Counted from the stretch's first letter, positions 19,102-31,648 are shown. The stretch is DNA of 44,498 bases from Syntrophaceticus schinkii (GCF_000946815.1 NZ_CDRZ01000002.1:1-44498); one strand, 5' to 3'. Made by a program: numbers and translations. The notes: a model not told the origin generated them from the letters alone.

Positions 19102-19371
19102 TTAACGCCGCAACCCTAATTTTTCTACAATATAACGGTAACGAGATGGATCACTCTCCCGCAGGTAATTGAGAAAACCGCGTCTTTGACCGACCATCTT
19201 TAAGAGTCCTCTTCTGGAGTGGTGATCCTTTTTGTGCACCTTGAGATGCTCCGTCAAGTAGTTGATTCTTTCTGTAAGCAGTGCGATCTGAACTTCCGGA
19301 GAACCTGTATCTCGTTCATGGATCTGGTATTTTTCAATAATTTCTTTCTTCGCTGCAGAATTAAAAGTCAC
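19102..19371 (-). CDS. rpsO: 30S ribosomal protein S15
   Basis: S15 is a primary 16S rRNA-binding protein. The 89-residue form has the family core [38 protein letters not shown] and ends EKLGLRR. I chose the GTG at 19371 because AAGGGAGG lies eight bases upstream and it gives the standard 89-residue length. An in-frame ATG 13 codons earlier lies too far from that site. Confidence 0.95.
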   Translation of the reverse strand: MTFNSAAKKEIIEKYQIHERDTGSPEVQIALLTERINYLTEHLKVHKKDHHSRRGLLKMVGQRRGFLNYLRESDPSRYRYIVEKLGLRR

Positions 19372-19393
19372 TGTGAAACCTCCCTTACTTTGT

Positions 19394-19621
19394 TTAGCTT
19401 TTCTTGCCAATTATTGTGATTACAAGCCTTCCCGCGGGTATATCCTTGACAACAAGGTCGAATACCCTGCCTGATCTGGCAAAAAATCCGCGGAATCTGG
19501 CTGCACTTGGGATATGGGCCGGTATTTCCTGAGCTGCGCGTATGATGTCATCAATAGTTATTTTGTCCTGGCGAAGGTTATTCAATCTTTTTTTTGCATG
19601 TTCTGTAATAATAACCTTCAT
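19394..19621 (-). CDS. Small conserved-looking protein, DUF4258/RelE-like in appearance
   Basis: The 75-residue basic protein begins [15 protein letters not shown], with a helical middle ([14 protein letters not shown]) and a C-terminal pair of beta strands ([23 protein letters not shown]). This outline resembles DUF4258 and the RelE-like toxin fold, but I cannot confirm either. It starts at an ATG after GGAGTAAAAG. It lies between another small unknown gene and rpsO, 22 bases before the rpsO start, so it is probably cotranscribed. No antitoxin-like partner is obvious unless the upstream 73-residue gene is one. Confidence 0.65.
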   Translation of the reverse strand: MKVIITEHAKKRLNNLRQDKITIDDIIRAAQEIPAHIPSAARFRGFFARSGRVFDLVVKDIPAGRLVITIIGKKS

Positions 19622-19684
19622 CTTTTACTCCTTACCCTGAAAATAGAAGTCTGATGCCGGAGGACCGTATATTGACAATGGCTA

Positions 19685-19906
19685 TCACGCACCCGGGTTG
19701 CGTAATTCGATCTCTTCCTGGGCGATCAGGGTATAGAGCGCATCTTGGAAAGCAGTTATGGCAGCCCGTTCAGCCTGGGTTCTGGCATAGAGCTCTTCCA
19801 ATTCTTTTGTTAAAGTAATAAATTCCTCGCTGAGACAAATCTGCGAGATCTGCTGGACGACTTTCTTCAGGTTGTGGTGATACTCATGGATCACCGGAAG
19901 TCCCAA
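19685..19906 (-). CDS. Small helical hypothetical protein
   Basis: The 73-residue product appears almost wholly alpha-helical (NLKKVVQQISQICLSEEF, then TLTKELEELYARTQAERAA), with no membrane segment or known motif. It starts at a TTG with AAGGAGGAATATAC directly upstream. It lies about 70 bases after ribF and 63 bases before the next small gene. I do not recognise it. Confidence 0.6.
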   Translation of the reverse strand: MGLPVIHEYHHNLKKVVQQISQICLSEEFITLTKELEELYARTQAERAAITAFQDALYTLIAQEEIELRNPGA

Positions 19907-19975
19907 GTATATTCCTCCTTATCAGAACTTTTTTTTGATCTTACCATAGTTTATCCTTGTTGTAAATCTTTCGGT

Positions 19976-20914
19976 TTAAGCCTGTACATCACGTTTAATG
20001 CTGTTGTTTTCATGATCATCATAAATCTTTATGGCAATCTCAATGTCTTTACGGATTTGCTTAATTAAAAGATCTGGGCTCTCAAACTTTCGCTCATCCC
20101 TCATCCTTTCAAAGAGACTGATTTCAATATCTTCATGATAAATATCTCCCTGAAAATCCAGCAGATGTGCTTCTATTAACTCTTGACGGCTGGAACCGAA
20201 GGTTGGATGTACCCCGATGTTTGTCACAGTCAAGTAATGCTTTCCCTGAATTAGTGCTTCTCCGGCATATACCCCATTCTGCGGAACCAAAAGTTCATCT
20301 GAAACATGGATATTAGCTGTAGGAAACCCTAATTTCCGTCCCCGCTGATCACCTGTCATAATCTTACCCCTGAGAACAGGCCAGTATCCCAGCAGCTCCT
20401 TTGCCCATCTAATATCTCCGGTAGACAGTGCTTTGCGAACCAAAGTGCTGCTGATGGGAGTTTCCATGGAGAGAACCGGTGGAACGACCTCTACGTAAAA
20501 GCCCTTTTGTTTACCGAGTTCCCTGAGCAACTCCGGTGTCCCCTCAGCTGTACGGCCGAAACGGTAATCGTAACCTACAAATACCCCAGTAACCTGCAGC
20601 TTGCCCACCAGTATTTTATCTATGAACTCCTCAGGTGCCAGGGAGGCAAAATCTATGTCAAAAGGAACGATAAAGATGCCCTGAACTCCTTGCTTTTCCA
20701 ATAATTCGATTTTCTTATCGGTGTCCAGAAGAAGCTTGGGACACTTGCTGGGATTTAATACTTGTTGAGGATGGGGCTGAAAAAGAATGACAGCAGCAAG
20801 GGCATTATTTTTCTGAGCATATGCTGTCATTTGCCGGAGAAGCTGCTGGTGTCCGCGGTGTACCCCGTCAAAATTACCCAAAGCAACTACAAGCTGTCTT
20901 TCCTGAACCGGCAT
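19976..20914 (-). CDS. ribF: Bifunctional riboflavin kinase/FAD synthetase
   Basis: RibF makes FMN from riboflavin and then FAD. The 312-residue protein has the N-terminal adenylyltransferase domain with GNFDGVHRGHQ, the linked VGYDYRFGR and ISSTLVRKAL motifs, and the C-terminal kinase domain with GRKLGFPTANI, NGVYAG and GVHPTFG. The ATG at 20914 is ten bases after GGAGG; an earlier ATG is only one base from it. It follows truB, a conserved pairing in the rbfA-truB-ribF-rpsO series. Confidence 0.93.
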   Translation of the reverse strand: MPVQERQLVVALGNFDGVHRGHQQLLRQMTAYAQKNNALAAVILFQPHPQQVLNPSKCPKLLLDTDKKIELLEKQGVQGIFIVPFDIDFASLAPEEFIDKILVGKLQVTGVFVGYDYRFGRTAEGTPELLRELGKQKGFYVEVVPPVLSMETPISSTLVRKALSTGDIRWAKELLGYWPVLRGKIMTGDQRGRKLGFPTANIHVSDELLVPQNGVYAGEALIQGKHYLTVTNIGVHPTFGSSRQELIEAHLLDFQGDIYHEDIEISLFERMRDERKFESPDLLIKQIRKDIEIAIKIYDDHENNSIKRDVQA

Positions 20915-20967
20915 CTTCTCCATTCCTCCAAAAATGACCATCGAACTTACCTCTTATCCTGTTATTA

Positions 20968-21891
20968 TTATAAGCTTGCAAAAACCTTTTTGGGTTTGTA
21001 ATGCCATTCCCCTTCATCTGTACTGCAGTAGTTACCCAAAGACAACAGCTTTCCCCCAGGCGAATAAAGGCGAACGAACTCGGGCATTTTGTTCTTACCT
21101 ATACCACCCAAAATACCTGAAGGGGCCAGGGGCTGACCATTCAATATATGTGGCACCGCTTTTTCTTTAACGGTTAAAGCGGGTATGTCACGCAAGGCAT
21201 AATCAATAGGAAGCATAAATGATAAATCTTTTCGCATCCACATCTCTTTTATTTCCTCAAGAGTAAGGGCGTTTTCCAGCAGAAAAGGACCACTGGCAGT
21301 ACGCACTAGAAAAGACATGAAGGCACCACATCCCAATTTTTCACCAAGATCCGCACAGATACTGCGCACATAGGTTCCTTTAGAACACTTGATGTCACAT
21401 AAAAGACGCGGATATGCCAAACCTCTTTGTAACCGGAGAATGTTGAGTTCATAGATATAAATGCGCCTTGCTTTGCGTTCGATTTCTTTGCCTTCACGTG
21501 CCAGTTGATATAACCTTTTACCCTGGTGACGGACAGCGGAAACCATAGGGGGAACCTGTTTTATTTCACCCCTGAATTCATCTAAAACCTCATTTAAGAT
21601 GAGGGGATCCAGTTTGAACCCCGCTGATTTATCCAATATTTTACCACCCGCATCACAGGTATCTGTTCTGATGCCAAAGGTGAATTCAGCCCTGTATTCC
21701 TTCGGCTTATTGATCAGGTATTCCACCACCCGGGTACCCTGTCCCACACAGATAGGGAGAACACCCGCCGCCCCGGGATCCAGTGTTCCGGTATGTCCTA
21801 TTCTTTTGATGTTGAACATCCGCCGCAGAGCAACCACAACCTCATGGGATGTTAAACCAGGATGTTTAAGAACATTAATCAAGCCGTTCAC
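20968..21891 (-). CDS. truB: tRNA pseudouridine-55 synthase
   Basis: TruB forms pseudouridine 55 in the T-loop of tRNAs. The 307-residue protein carries NVLKHPGLTSHEVV, the catalytic aspartate in GHTGTLDPGAAGVLP near residue 40, and KGTYVRSICADLGEKLG. A C-terminal PUA-like part follows. It starts at a GTG that overlaps the nrnA stop by four bases (GTGA). Confidence 0.95.
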   Translation of the reverse strand: MNGLINVLKHPGLTSHEVVVALRRMFNIKRIGHTGTLDPGAAGVLPICVGQGTRVVEYLINKPKEYRAEFTFGIRTDTCDAGGKILDKSAGFKLDPLILNEVLDEFRGEIKQVPPMVSAVRHQGKRLYQLAREGKEIERKARRIYIYELNILRLQRGLAYPRLLCDIKCSKGTYVRSICADLGEKLGCGAFMSFLVRTASGPFLLENALTLEEIKEMWMRKDLSFMLPIDYALRDIPALTVKEKAVPHILNGQPLAPSGILGGIGKNKMPEFVRLYSPGGKLLSLGNYCSTDEGEWHYKPKKVFASL

Positions 21892-22886
21892 TTTCGCGGT
21901 CCTCCACTGTTTTCGTTCATAGCAAAAAGTTGTTCCTCTGTTTTACGGATCACAAGTTGCTCAATATCCCCTAGCTCACCGTTAATCGTACACCCCGCAG
22001 CCCGCTCGTGTCCGCCCCCTCCAAAATGAGCCGCCAGTTTGTTAACATCCAAATAGTTATTCGAGCGAAAGCTGACCTTGATTTCGCTGGGGTTGACCTC
22101 TTTAAAAACAATCCCTACTTCTACACCCTTCAATGATTTCACGTAATCGATCAATCCCTCGCTGTCATCTACAGCAGCACCGCTGGAATACAATGAATCT
22201 CGTGAAATCGTCATCCAGGCAACTGTACCCTCTTCATTAAGGGAAAGGGATTCTAATCCCCTGGCCAGTAATCGCAAGCTCTCCAGGGACCTTTGCTCAT
22301 AAAGGTGCTGCTGAACAACTCTGTGTGCCGCCCCGCAGTCAAGCAATAAAGCGGCTGTGCGGAGGCATTTCGCAGTGGTGTTTTGGTGCTGGAATGAGCC
22401 GGTATCAGTAATTATCGCTGTATAAAGATTAGTGGCGATCTCTGAGGTAACGGGCATTTTTGCTTTAAGCAGGAGGTCATAGATTATTTCCCCGGTTGCC
22501 GCCGCCTGCGGATCCACCACATTCAGGTCCCCAAAATACTGGTTGCTGATGTGGTGGTCTATATTGAGCAGTTTCCCTGCCCTCTGCAAAACCTTCTGGG
22601 CTTCTTCCCCAGCACGTGTTATGTCAGTGCAGTCAAGTGTAATGCCTAGATCAAACCTCGCCAGCACATCTGATGTTTTTTGTACCTGCCGCGACCCCGG
22701 CATAAATTGAAAGGCGACCGGTATCGGATGAGGCATGATCATAACCGCATTTTTACCTGCATTTAATAATGCCAGACCAAGCCCCATCAAGGAGCCCAGG
22801 GCATCACCATCAGGATTTATATGTGTTGTTAACACAAAATTATCATGCATCTTGATAGCTGTGGCTGCTTCCTCTAGATTATCCAT
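21888..22886 (-). CDS. nrnA: DHH/DHHA1 phosphoesterase NrnA (nanoRNase/pAp phosphatase)
   Basis: NrnA degrades short oligoribonucleotides and 3',5'-bisphosphates in Bacillota. The 332-residue protein starts MDNLEEAATAIK and has HINPDGDALGS, the internal aspartate in ITLDCTDITR, DHHISN, TDTGSFQH, and the C-terminal DHHA1 glycine motif GGGGHERAAG. The start is chosen at 22886 because its ATG overlaps the rbfA stop (ATGGATAA) and the protein then has family length; reading further upstream runs through rbfA in another frame. Confidence 0.92.
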   Translation of the reverse strand: MDNLEEAATAIKMHDNFVLTTHINPDGDALGSLMGLGLALLNAGKNAVMIMPHPIPVAFQFMPGSRQVQKTSDVLARFDLGITLDCTDITRAGEEAQKVLQRAGKLLNIDHHISNQYFGDLNVVDPQAAATGEIIYDLLLKAKMPVTSEIATNLYTAIITDTGSFQHQNTTAKCLRTAALLLDCGAAHRVVQQHLYEQRSLESLRLLARGLESLSLNEEGTVAWMTISRDSLYSSGAAVDDSEGLIDYVKSLKGVEVGIVFKEVNPSEIKVSFRSNNYLDVNKLAAHFGGGGHERAAGCTINGELGDIEQLVIRKTEEQLFAMNENSGGPRK

Positions 22887-23250
22887 CAGTCCTCCCATTC
22901 TCTTCCGGCAGCAGGTCCCGAAGCATCTTGTCGATCTTAAAGCTTTGCTGAATTGATTTATCCAGTACAAATAATATCTCCGGATGGTAGCGCAACCTGA
23001 TCTGTTTTCCCAATTCCGATCTGATAAATCCGCTGGCACTCTGTAAACCCTCAAGGGTTTTTTGCTGTTCATCCTCTGAGCCCAGGACACTGACATATAT
23101 TTTTGCGTAGCGACGATCTTTGGAAACATCGACAGCTGTTATACTTGTGAGTCTGTTGATGCGTGGGTCCTTCAACCCTGTCTGCAATAGGTCTGTTACA
23201 ACACGTTGTATTTCACCGGCCAGGCGGTTGGCACGGTAGCTCACTTTCAA
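22879..23250 (-). CDS. rbfA: Ribosome-binding factor A
   Basis: RbfA helps mature the 30S subunit at the 5' end of 16S rRNA. The 123-residue protein shows the KH-type pattern RANRLAGEIQRVVTDLL, DPRI, TSITAVDVSKDRRYAKIYVSV and LRYHPEILFVLDKS. It lies seven bases after infB and overlaps nrnA by eight. Confidence 0.95.
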   Translation of the reverse strand: MKVSYRANRLAGEIQRVVTDLLQTGLKDPRINRLTSITAVDVSKDRRYAKIYVSVLGSEDEQQKTLEGLQSASGFIRSELGKQIRLRYHPEILFVLDKSIQQSFKIDKMLRDLLPEENGRTDG

Positions 23251-23257
23251 TCACCTC

Positions 23258-25406
23258 TTAAGACTTTAGCTCTCTTTTGATCGCTTCTATCTGATAGATC
23301 TCCAGAATATCCCCGGCTTTTATGTCCTGGAATTTGTCAAGCCCTATTCCGCAATCATGCCCCTGTGCAACTTCCCGTACGTCATCCTTGAACCTTTTTA
23401 GGGAATCTATAACTCCCTCATAGATCACAACCCCATCACGGATAACCCTTGCTTTGCTGTTTCTAACAGCCTTCCCTTCGAGAATATTGCAGCCGGCGAT
23501 CATTCCCACTTTTGGAATATGGAAGAGATTTCGCACCTCGGCCCTGCCCACACTCACCTCTTTGTAAATGGGTTCCAAGAGCCCCTCAAGTGCTGCTCTA
23601 ATGTCTTCGAGAGCCTCATAGATTACACGGTAGAGCCTGATCTCAACTTTTTGGGATTTCCGCAGCCTTTTTAGCATTGACATCAGGCCTCACATTGAAG
23701 CCGATGACCAGGGCATTGGATGCGCTGGCAAGCATAACATCGGTCTCTGTTATGGCACCAACCCCTGAATGTATAATATTGATCCTTACTTCCTGATCTC
23801 CCATTTTTTCCAGGGCCTGAATCAATGCCTCTACTGAGCCCCGAACATCAGCCTTAACAACCAGGTTGAGCTCTTTTACTTTACCTTCTTTGATCTGCTT
23901 AAAAAGCTCTTCCAGTGTCACTTTCTCGGGAATAACATTTTCAATCTGCCGTTTTTTCTCATAGCGTTTTTCTGCAATCTGACGGGCTAATTTTTCTTCA
24001 TAAACAGCATAAAGAAAATCACCGGCAGCAGGGACTTGTGACAGTCCCAGGATCTCTACAGGTACCCCGGGGAGGGCTTGATCGATCCGGCGTCCCTTAA
24101 AATCATGCATCGCCCTTACCTTGCCCGAGGATGTGCCTACTAAAATCTGGTCACCTATCTGCAGTGTGCCCTTTTGAATCAGAACTGTGGCCACAGGGCC
24201 CCTTCCTTTATCCAGTTCTGCCTCAATCACAATACCCCTGGCCAGACTCTTAGGATTCGCTTTCAACTCCTCCATCTCAGCAACCAGCAATAACATCTCC
24301 AGCAGTTGATCAATACCTGTTCCTTTTTTTGCAGAAACAGGGACACAAATGGTCGTTCCACCCCACTCCTCGGCAACCAGACCATATTCAGTAAGCTGTT
24401 GTTTCACAATGTCTGGATTGGCTCCCGGTTTATCCATCTTATTAATGGCTACCACTATTGGCACACCGGCAGCTTTGGCGTGGTTGATCGCTTCAACAGT
24501 CTGAGGCATTACCCCATCATCAGCTGCCACAACAAGTACTGCGATATCTGTCGCCTGTGCACCACGGGCTCGCATGGTCGTAAAAGCTTCATGGCCGGGA
24601 GTATCCAGGAAAGTTATCTTCTTGCCCTTTACCTCTATCTGGTAAGCACCGATATGCTGGGTAATACCCCCTGCCTCTGTTGCCGTAACATCTGTATGGC
24701 GAATATAATCCAGCAGAGATGTTTTGCCGTGGTCAACATGTCCCATAACAGTGATCACAGGCGGTCTGGATCTCATGTTTTCCGGGCGATCAGGTTCATC
24801 ATCCAAGGCCGCTTCCAGCTCCACAATCTCATCCTGGACCTCAACATCAACCCCGAATTCTGACGCTACCAGTGTTGCTGTTTCGCTGTCAATTACCTGG
24901 TTTAAGGAAGCCATTACTCCCAAATCGATCAGCTTTTTGATAACCTCACTCCCATTGACATGCAGGTAATTGGCCAGTTCCTGTACAGTGATTTTGTCCT
25001 CAATGATAATTTTTTTCGGTTCTGTATCTTCTAGTACTGTGCGTTGATAGTCCTTTCGTTTTCTTTTGGTGCGGCTGCGGAAAGGAGTATCCACTTTTGC
25101 CATGATCTTACGCTTGTTCTGCTCTTTTTTCTGGCGCAATTCCTCTTTGCGCTGTTGAGCCCGCTTGCGAAAATCCTTTTCTTTGGCCTCAGCATCCTCG
25201 GCGGGTTGCTGAGGGGCCGCATTTTTCCCCTTTTTATCCTTTCTGCCATCGGGTCTTAACCTTTTCCTAATAGCGATTATGTCTTTTTCTTCGATAGTGC
25301 TCATATGGTTTTTAACTGTATAGCCCATCTGACGCAAGCGGACTACCAGGTCTTTGCTGTTCATTTTCAGTTCTTTAGCCAATTCATGAATCCTAACTTT
25401 TGCCAT
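23258..25406 (-). CDS. infB: Translation initiation factor IF-2 (frameshifted)
   Basis: IF-2 is the GTPase that brings initiator tRNA to the ribosome. The corrected 715-residue protein has an N-terminal IF2_N domain ([19 protein letters not shown]), a charged lysine-rich linker, a second IF2_N copy ([20 protein letters not shown]), the G domain ([26 protein letters not shown]), and the C-terminal domains. The frame breaks near the end, after [14 protein letters not shown], at a run of five T at 23648-23652. Removing one base continues into [20 protein letters not shown], as every IF-2 requires. The stop seen before it would delete the initiator tRNA-binding region of an essential protein. Confidence 0.93.
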
Positions 25407-25733
25407 TCAATCACCCCCGTATTGTTTAGCCCGTACCTTTTCTTTTCCAAGCTCTCTAATAAGGCCTTCTGCTATTTCCTGGGAGAGAACCGCCCAATAG
25501 CACGCCGGGTTTTGTCCCAAAAATTTGAGATATTCGTCCCTGTTACCGAACTCAACAAAAGGAATGTCCTGGGACTGGCATTCCCTTACCACTTTCTTGC
25601 GGTTTATCCCCGCATCCTCAGTAATTATGACCAACCGCGCCTTCTTTTTACGGATGGCATAAAGGCAGTTCGTCATTCCAGATACCAGCTTGTTAGATTT
25701 TTTGGCAAATCCCAACAGAGTATAAAATGTCAA
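25407..25733 (-). CDS. ylxQ: YlxQ, L7Ae-family RNA-binding protein
   Basis: The 108-residue protein belongs to the L7Ae/L30e/S12e/Gadd45 family that lies between ylxR and infB in Bacillota. It has LLGFAKKSNKLVSG, KARLVIITEDAGINRKKVV and PFVEFGNRDEYLKFLG. It starts at a TTG overlapping the ylxR stop and ends next to the infB ATG. It is thought to bind kink-turn RNAs; its exact job is unknown. Confidence 0.87.
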   Translation of the reverse strand: MTFYTLLGFAKKSNKLVSGMTNCLYAIRKKKARLVIITEDAGINRKKVVRECQSQDIPFVEFGNRDEYLKFLGQNPACYWAVLSQEIAEGLIRELGKEKVRAKQYGGD

Positions 25734-26005
25734 AAGCTATCACCTGATATGGTTTTCTTTAAAGCTGCAATGACTTCCTGAGGCAGTTCCATCCGCAGTG
25801 CTCGTTCCAGCTGTTTACCGGCAAGTGCAGCTGACAGACACTCCATTCTGCGGCAGAGGTAAGCACCCCTTCCCGATAACTTACCTGTAGTGTCAATTTT
25901 TATCTCGTAATCCGGACTCCTTACTATGCGGATCAGCTCCTTCTTCCCCCTGGTCTGTCCGCAGCCAACACAGATCCTTTGAGGAACCTTTCTCACTCTA
26001 GCCAT
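25730..26005 (-). CDS. ylxR: YlxR family RNA-binding protein
   Basis: The 91-residue protein shows the DUF448/YlxR signature: VPQRICVGCGQTRGKKELIR at the start and GRGAYLCRR in the middle. It overlaps the end of nusA by eight bases. YlxR proteins are described as RNA-binding and as regulators of transcription in B. subtilis. Gene order nusA, ylxR, ylxQ, infB is standard. Confidence 0.92.
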   Translation of the reverse strand: MARVRKVPQRICVGCGQTRGKKELIRIVRSPDYEIKIDTTGKLSGRGAYLCRRMECLSAALAGKQLERALRMELPQEVIAALKKTISGDSF

Positions 26006-27099
26006 CAGAGTTCACCCCTTGTTCCTCAGATTGATCAACTTCATCCAGGGACTGCTCCTCAGCCACATCCAACTGTGATTCATCTTTGATATCTATTTTC
26101 CATCCCGTCAGGCGCGCAGCCAGTCTGGCATTTTGCCCTTCTTTACCGATAGCCAGAGAAAGCTGATGATTCGGAACAATCACCCGGGCAGCTTTTTGAT
26201 CCTCATCGATCACAACTGAAACAACTTTAGCCGGGCTGAGGGCATTAGCGATAAACTCCTTCAACTCAGTGTCCCATTTTACTATATCAATTTTTTCTCC
26301 CTTTAGCTCTTGAACAATTGCCTGGACGCGCATTCCTTTCGGCCCCACACAAGCCCCGATGGAGTCAACATTTTCACTTCTGGAATAAACAGCTATCTTG
26401 GAGCGCATCCCCGGCTCCCGGGCAACAGCCTTTATTTCAACAATTCCCTCAAATATTTCAGGTACCTCTAATTCAAAAAGCCTCTTCAGCAGACCTGGAT
26501 GCGTCCGGGAGACCAAAATCTGTGGACCCTTGGTGGTTTTCTTTACCTCTGTGATATATGTCTTAATCCGATCCCCATGCTCATACCTTTCGGTTATGAT
26601 CTGCTCAGATGGCAATAGTACAGCTTCAGTTCTGCCCAGGTCAATATAAACATTTTTTGCTTCCTGGCGCCTGACAATCCCAGTAACAATATCCCCCTCA
26701 CGGCTTAAAAATTCCTCATAAATCAGACCGCGTTCAGCCTCACGGATCTGTTGAACAACAACCTGTTTTGCTGCCTGTGCGGCAATTCGCCCAAAATTGC
26801 TTGGAGTAACCTCCATCTCTATTATTTCGCCCTCTTTGGCTTCCGGATCGATCTGCACCGCCTCATCCAAAGAGATCTCCAGAGCTGGATCAGTCACCTC
26901 AGAAACAGCTGTTTTCCTTGAGAAAACTTTAATTTCACCTGTTTCTCTTGCTATCTCAATGCGAGCATTCTGAGCGGATCCGAAATTTTTTTCTATATGC
27001 GGTATGCAGGGCATGCTCTATTGCCTGCAGAAGAACTTCACTGCTGATCCCTTTTTCCTTTTCAATATCCTTCAAAGCGTTGATAAAATCAAGGTTCAT
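25998..27099 (-). CDS. nusA: Transcription termination/antitermination factor NusA (frameshifted)
   Basis: NusA binds RNA polymerase and nascent RNA and controls pausing, termination and antitermination. Read through one shift, the protein has 366 residues: the polymerase-binding N-terminal domain (MNLDFINALKDIEKEKG, then LLQAIEHALHTAY), S1 (GDIVTGIVRRQ), and two KH domains (IGACVGPKGMRVQAIVQEL, LAIGKEGQNARLAARLTG). The frame breaks at a run of seven T at 26986-26992; six would give AYRKNFGSAQNARIEIA. The proper ATG at 27099 has GGGGAGGTGAATG upstream; starting instead at a downstream ATG would drop the first ~30 residues. Confidence 0.93.
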
Positions 27100-27132
27100 T
27101 TTTCATTCACCTCCCCATCATCACAGATTTAT

Positions 27133-27594
27133 TTAATATATTTTCAACCTTGCCTGTCCAATTAATTGATAGGGTATTTTCATCTGACGGCCATCTTCAA
27201 GTTCCAGAACAACCTGATCTTCCACAAAATCCACAAGCATGCCTTGAAAATTCCTGCTTCCTTCAATTTTACTCATTGTGCGTAATTTTATTGCAGAACC
27301 ACGAAAACGCACAAAATCTTCCGGTTTTTTTAATGGTCGCTCCACCCCCGGAGAAGAAACCTCTAAAAAATAGTGGTGAGGAATAACATCTAACCTCTCC
27401 AGTTCAGCACTGACAAAACTGCTGACTTTCTCACAATCCTCATGACACACCCCACCAGCTTTATCTATGAAAATGCGCAGAAACCAGTTCGCCCCCTCCT
27501 TTTTGTACTCTATATCCACCAACTCAAGTTCTTTCTGTAAGATAAAGGGGCTAATTATTTCCTCAACCCTGACACTAACTGGCTGTTTCTTCAA
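27133..27594 (-). CDS. rimP: Ribosome maturation factor RimP
   Basis: RimP assists 30S maturation. The 153-residue form has VEEIISPFILQKELELVDIEY, the beta-rich FLRIFIDKAGGV, YFLEVSSPGVERPL and a C-terminal Sm-like domain. I favour the TTG at 27594, with GGAGG seven bases upstream, since homologues begin about ten residues before VEEII. An in-frame GTG at 27654 also has AGGAGG nine bases upstream and would add 20 residues. That GTG lies inside a leader hairpin, so the two starts may respond differently to RNA folding. It heads the nusA-infB operon. Confidence 0.92.
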   Translation of the reverse strand: MKKQPVSVRVEEIISPFILQKELELVDIEYKKEGANWFLRIFIDKAGGVCHEDCEKVSSFVSAELERLDVIPHHYFLEVSSPGVERPLKKPEDFVRFRGSAIKLRTMSKIEGSRNFQGMLVDFVEDQVVLELEDGRQMKIPYQLIGQARLKIY

Positions 27595-27635
27595 AGGATT
27601 TCCCTCCGTTTTTGCCAATCTAGAAATAATATGAA

Positions 27636-27694
27636 AGAGTGGGCGCAAACCCACTCTTACTTACCTCCTGAAAAATACTCGCTTCTTGGAAGCG
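27636..27694 (-). promoter_or_regulatory. Two-hairpin leader of the rimP-nusA-infB operon
   Basis: Two perfect hairpins lie between the promoter and rimP. The first, at 27680-27694 (CGCTTC, three-base loop, GAAGCG), is followed on the minus strand by AGTATTTTT. The second, at 27636-27657 (AGAGTGGG, six-base loop, CCCACTCT), contains the alternative GTG start and is followed by a weak T-rich stretch. Between them lies AGGAGG. The layout looks like an attenuator or an RNA site, plausible for NusA self-control, but I know no matching described element. Confidence 0.5.
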
Positions 27695-27722
27695 GTTTTA
27701 ACCCCCCCGCATCAATGTATTT

Positions 27723-27751
27723 ATTATAACAAAAGCTACCTTAACCTGCAA
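27723..27751 (-). promoter_or_regulatory. Sigma-A promoter of the rimP-nusA-infB operon
   Basis: TTGCAG (27751-27746), a 17-base spacer and a perfect TATAAT (27728-27723) lie in the 200-base gap after proS. Confidence 0.7.
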
Positions 27752-27798
27752 TGTTTTTGGTCGTTAGCATCGATGGTTTCCATTATGAACAATGTGGT

Positions 27799-30606
<2,808 letters not shown>

Positions 30607-30611
30607 TGATG

Positions 30612-31648
30612 CTAACCCCCCGTAAAGATACGGGCAATATCATTATAAGTAATCAACACAAAGAGCACCATGAGCAGAGCAAAACCGATCAGGTGAATAA
30701 AGTTCTCTTTTTCAGGTGCCACAGGTTTGCCTCTCAGTCCTTCAATCATTAAGAATATTAATTTGCTGCCATCGAGTGCCGGGATAGGGAGAATGTTGAT
30801 AAGGGCGAGGTTGATGCCCAGTATTGCAGTAAAGATCATCAAATACCCTGCTCCTCCTGCAGCAGCTTCACCGATGGCAACTGTAATGCCCACAGGACCG
30901 GCGACCTCATTGGTGGAAATCGTACCTCCGATCAATCCGACAAGTCCCACTAGAACAAGCCTGGCAAATTCAAATGCTTGATCAATCCCAGCTTTATTGC
31001 TGAAATAAAGCCTTGTTTTTGCCATATTACCTGCTGAGTAATACCGATCTGGTATATCTCGTACTGGGGATCATAACGTGGTGTTACTGTATAGCTAAGC
31101 TTCTGCTCCTGGCGTTCCACAACAAGATTGAGGTCGCGCTCTCCGCTTTCCCGTATGCTTCCGGCCACCTCTTCCCAATTCCGAGTAGGTACTCCATTGA
31201 TAGACACAATTCTATCCCCTGCTCTAAGACCCGCTGTCATCGCCGGGCTTTCCGCGAGAACTTCTCCGATCAGATTGGAATTGGATGCAGCAGGCTGCCC
31301 AATTAATCCAAAAGTGATCACAAAGAGCAGGATAGCCACGAGAAAATTCATGACAGAACCGGCGGAAATCACCGCAAAACGGCTTTTCAGCGGCTTGCTA
31401 TTATAACCGTTAACATGATCATCCTCCTCCTCTGGATCCATGCCGGCCATTCTCACAAAACCACCCAAAGGCAGTATCCGCAGGGAATACATAGTGGTAT
31501 CCTCACTCTTTTGAAACCCAAGGAACTTTGGGCCAAAGCCAATGCTGAACTCAAGCACCTGAATGCCTACCATTTTAGCAACCATAAAGTGCCCCAGTTC
31601 ATGGACAAAGATGAGAAAACCTAAAACCAGGATTGCAATGATAACCAC
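30612..31648 (-). CDS. rseP: RseP-family site-2 zinc metalloprotease (frameshifted)
   Basis: This intramembrane protease (RasP/YluC in B. subtilis) cleaves anti-sigma factors and signal-peptide remnants. The corrected 345-residue protein has the HExxH motif in FVHELGHFMVAK at the N-terminus, membrane segments near residues 1-20 and 90-115, a PDZ domain (AESPAMTAGLRAGDRIVSINGVP) and the second metal site INILPIPALDGSKL near the C-terminus, then a last membrane segment. The frame breaks at a run of three C at 30987-30989 where four are expected, which restores AIKLGIDQAFEFARL. It lies between dxr and ispG as in most Bacillota. Confidence 0.92.

Noticed and set aside
23643-23683. Programmed frameshift in infB and the other split genes
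   Set aside because: The shifts occur in many unrelated genes, in both directions, and without stimulatory elements such as a slippery heptamer plus pseudoknot. Sequencing error explains all of them at once.
24306-24863. 185-codon plus-strand ORF inside infB
   Set aside because: It lies wholly antisense to the infB G domain, whose minus-strand reading is certain. Its protein has no recognisable domain and a Cys/His-rich, shadow-like composition.
27655-27798. T-box or other known riboswitch near proS or rimP
   Set aside because: No T-box specifier/antiterminator sequence was found, proS overlaps ispG with no leader, and the rimP leader hairpins do not match a riboswitch class that I know.
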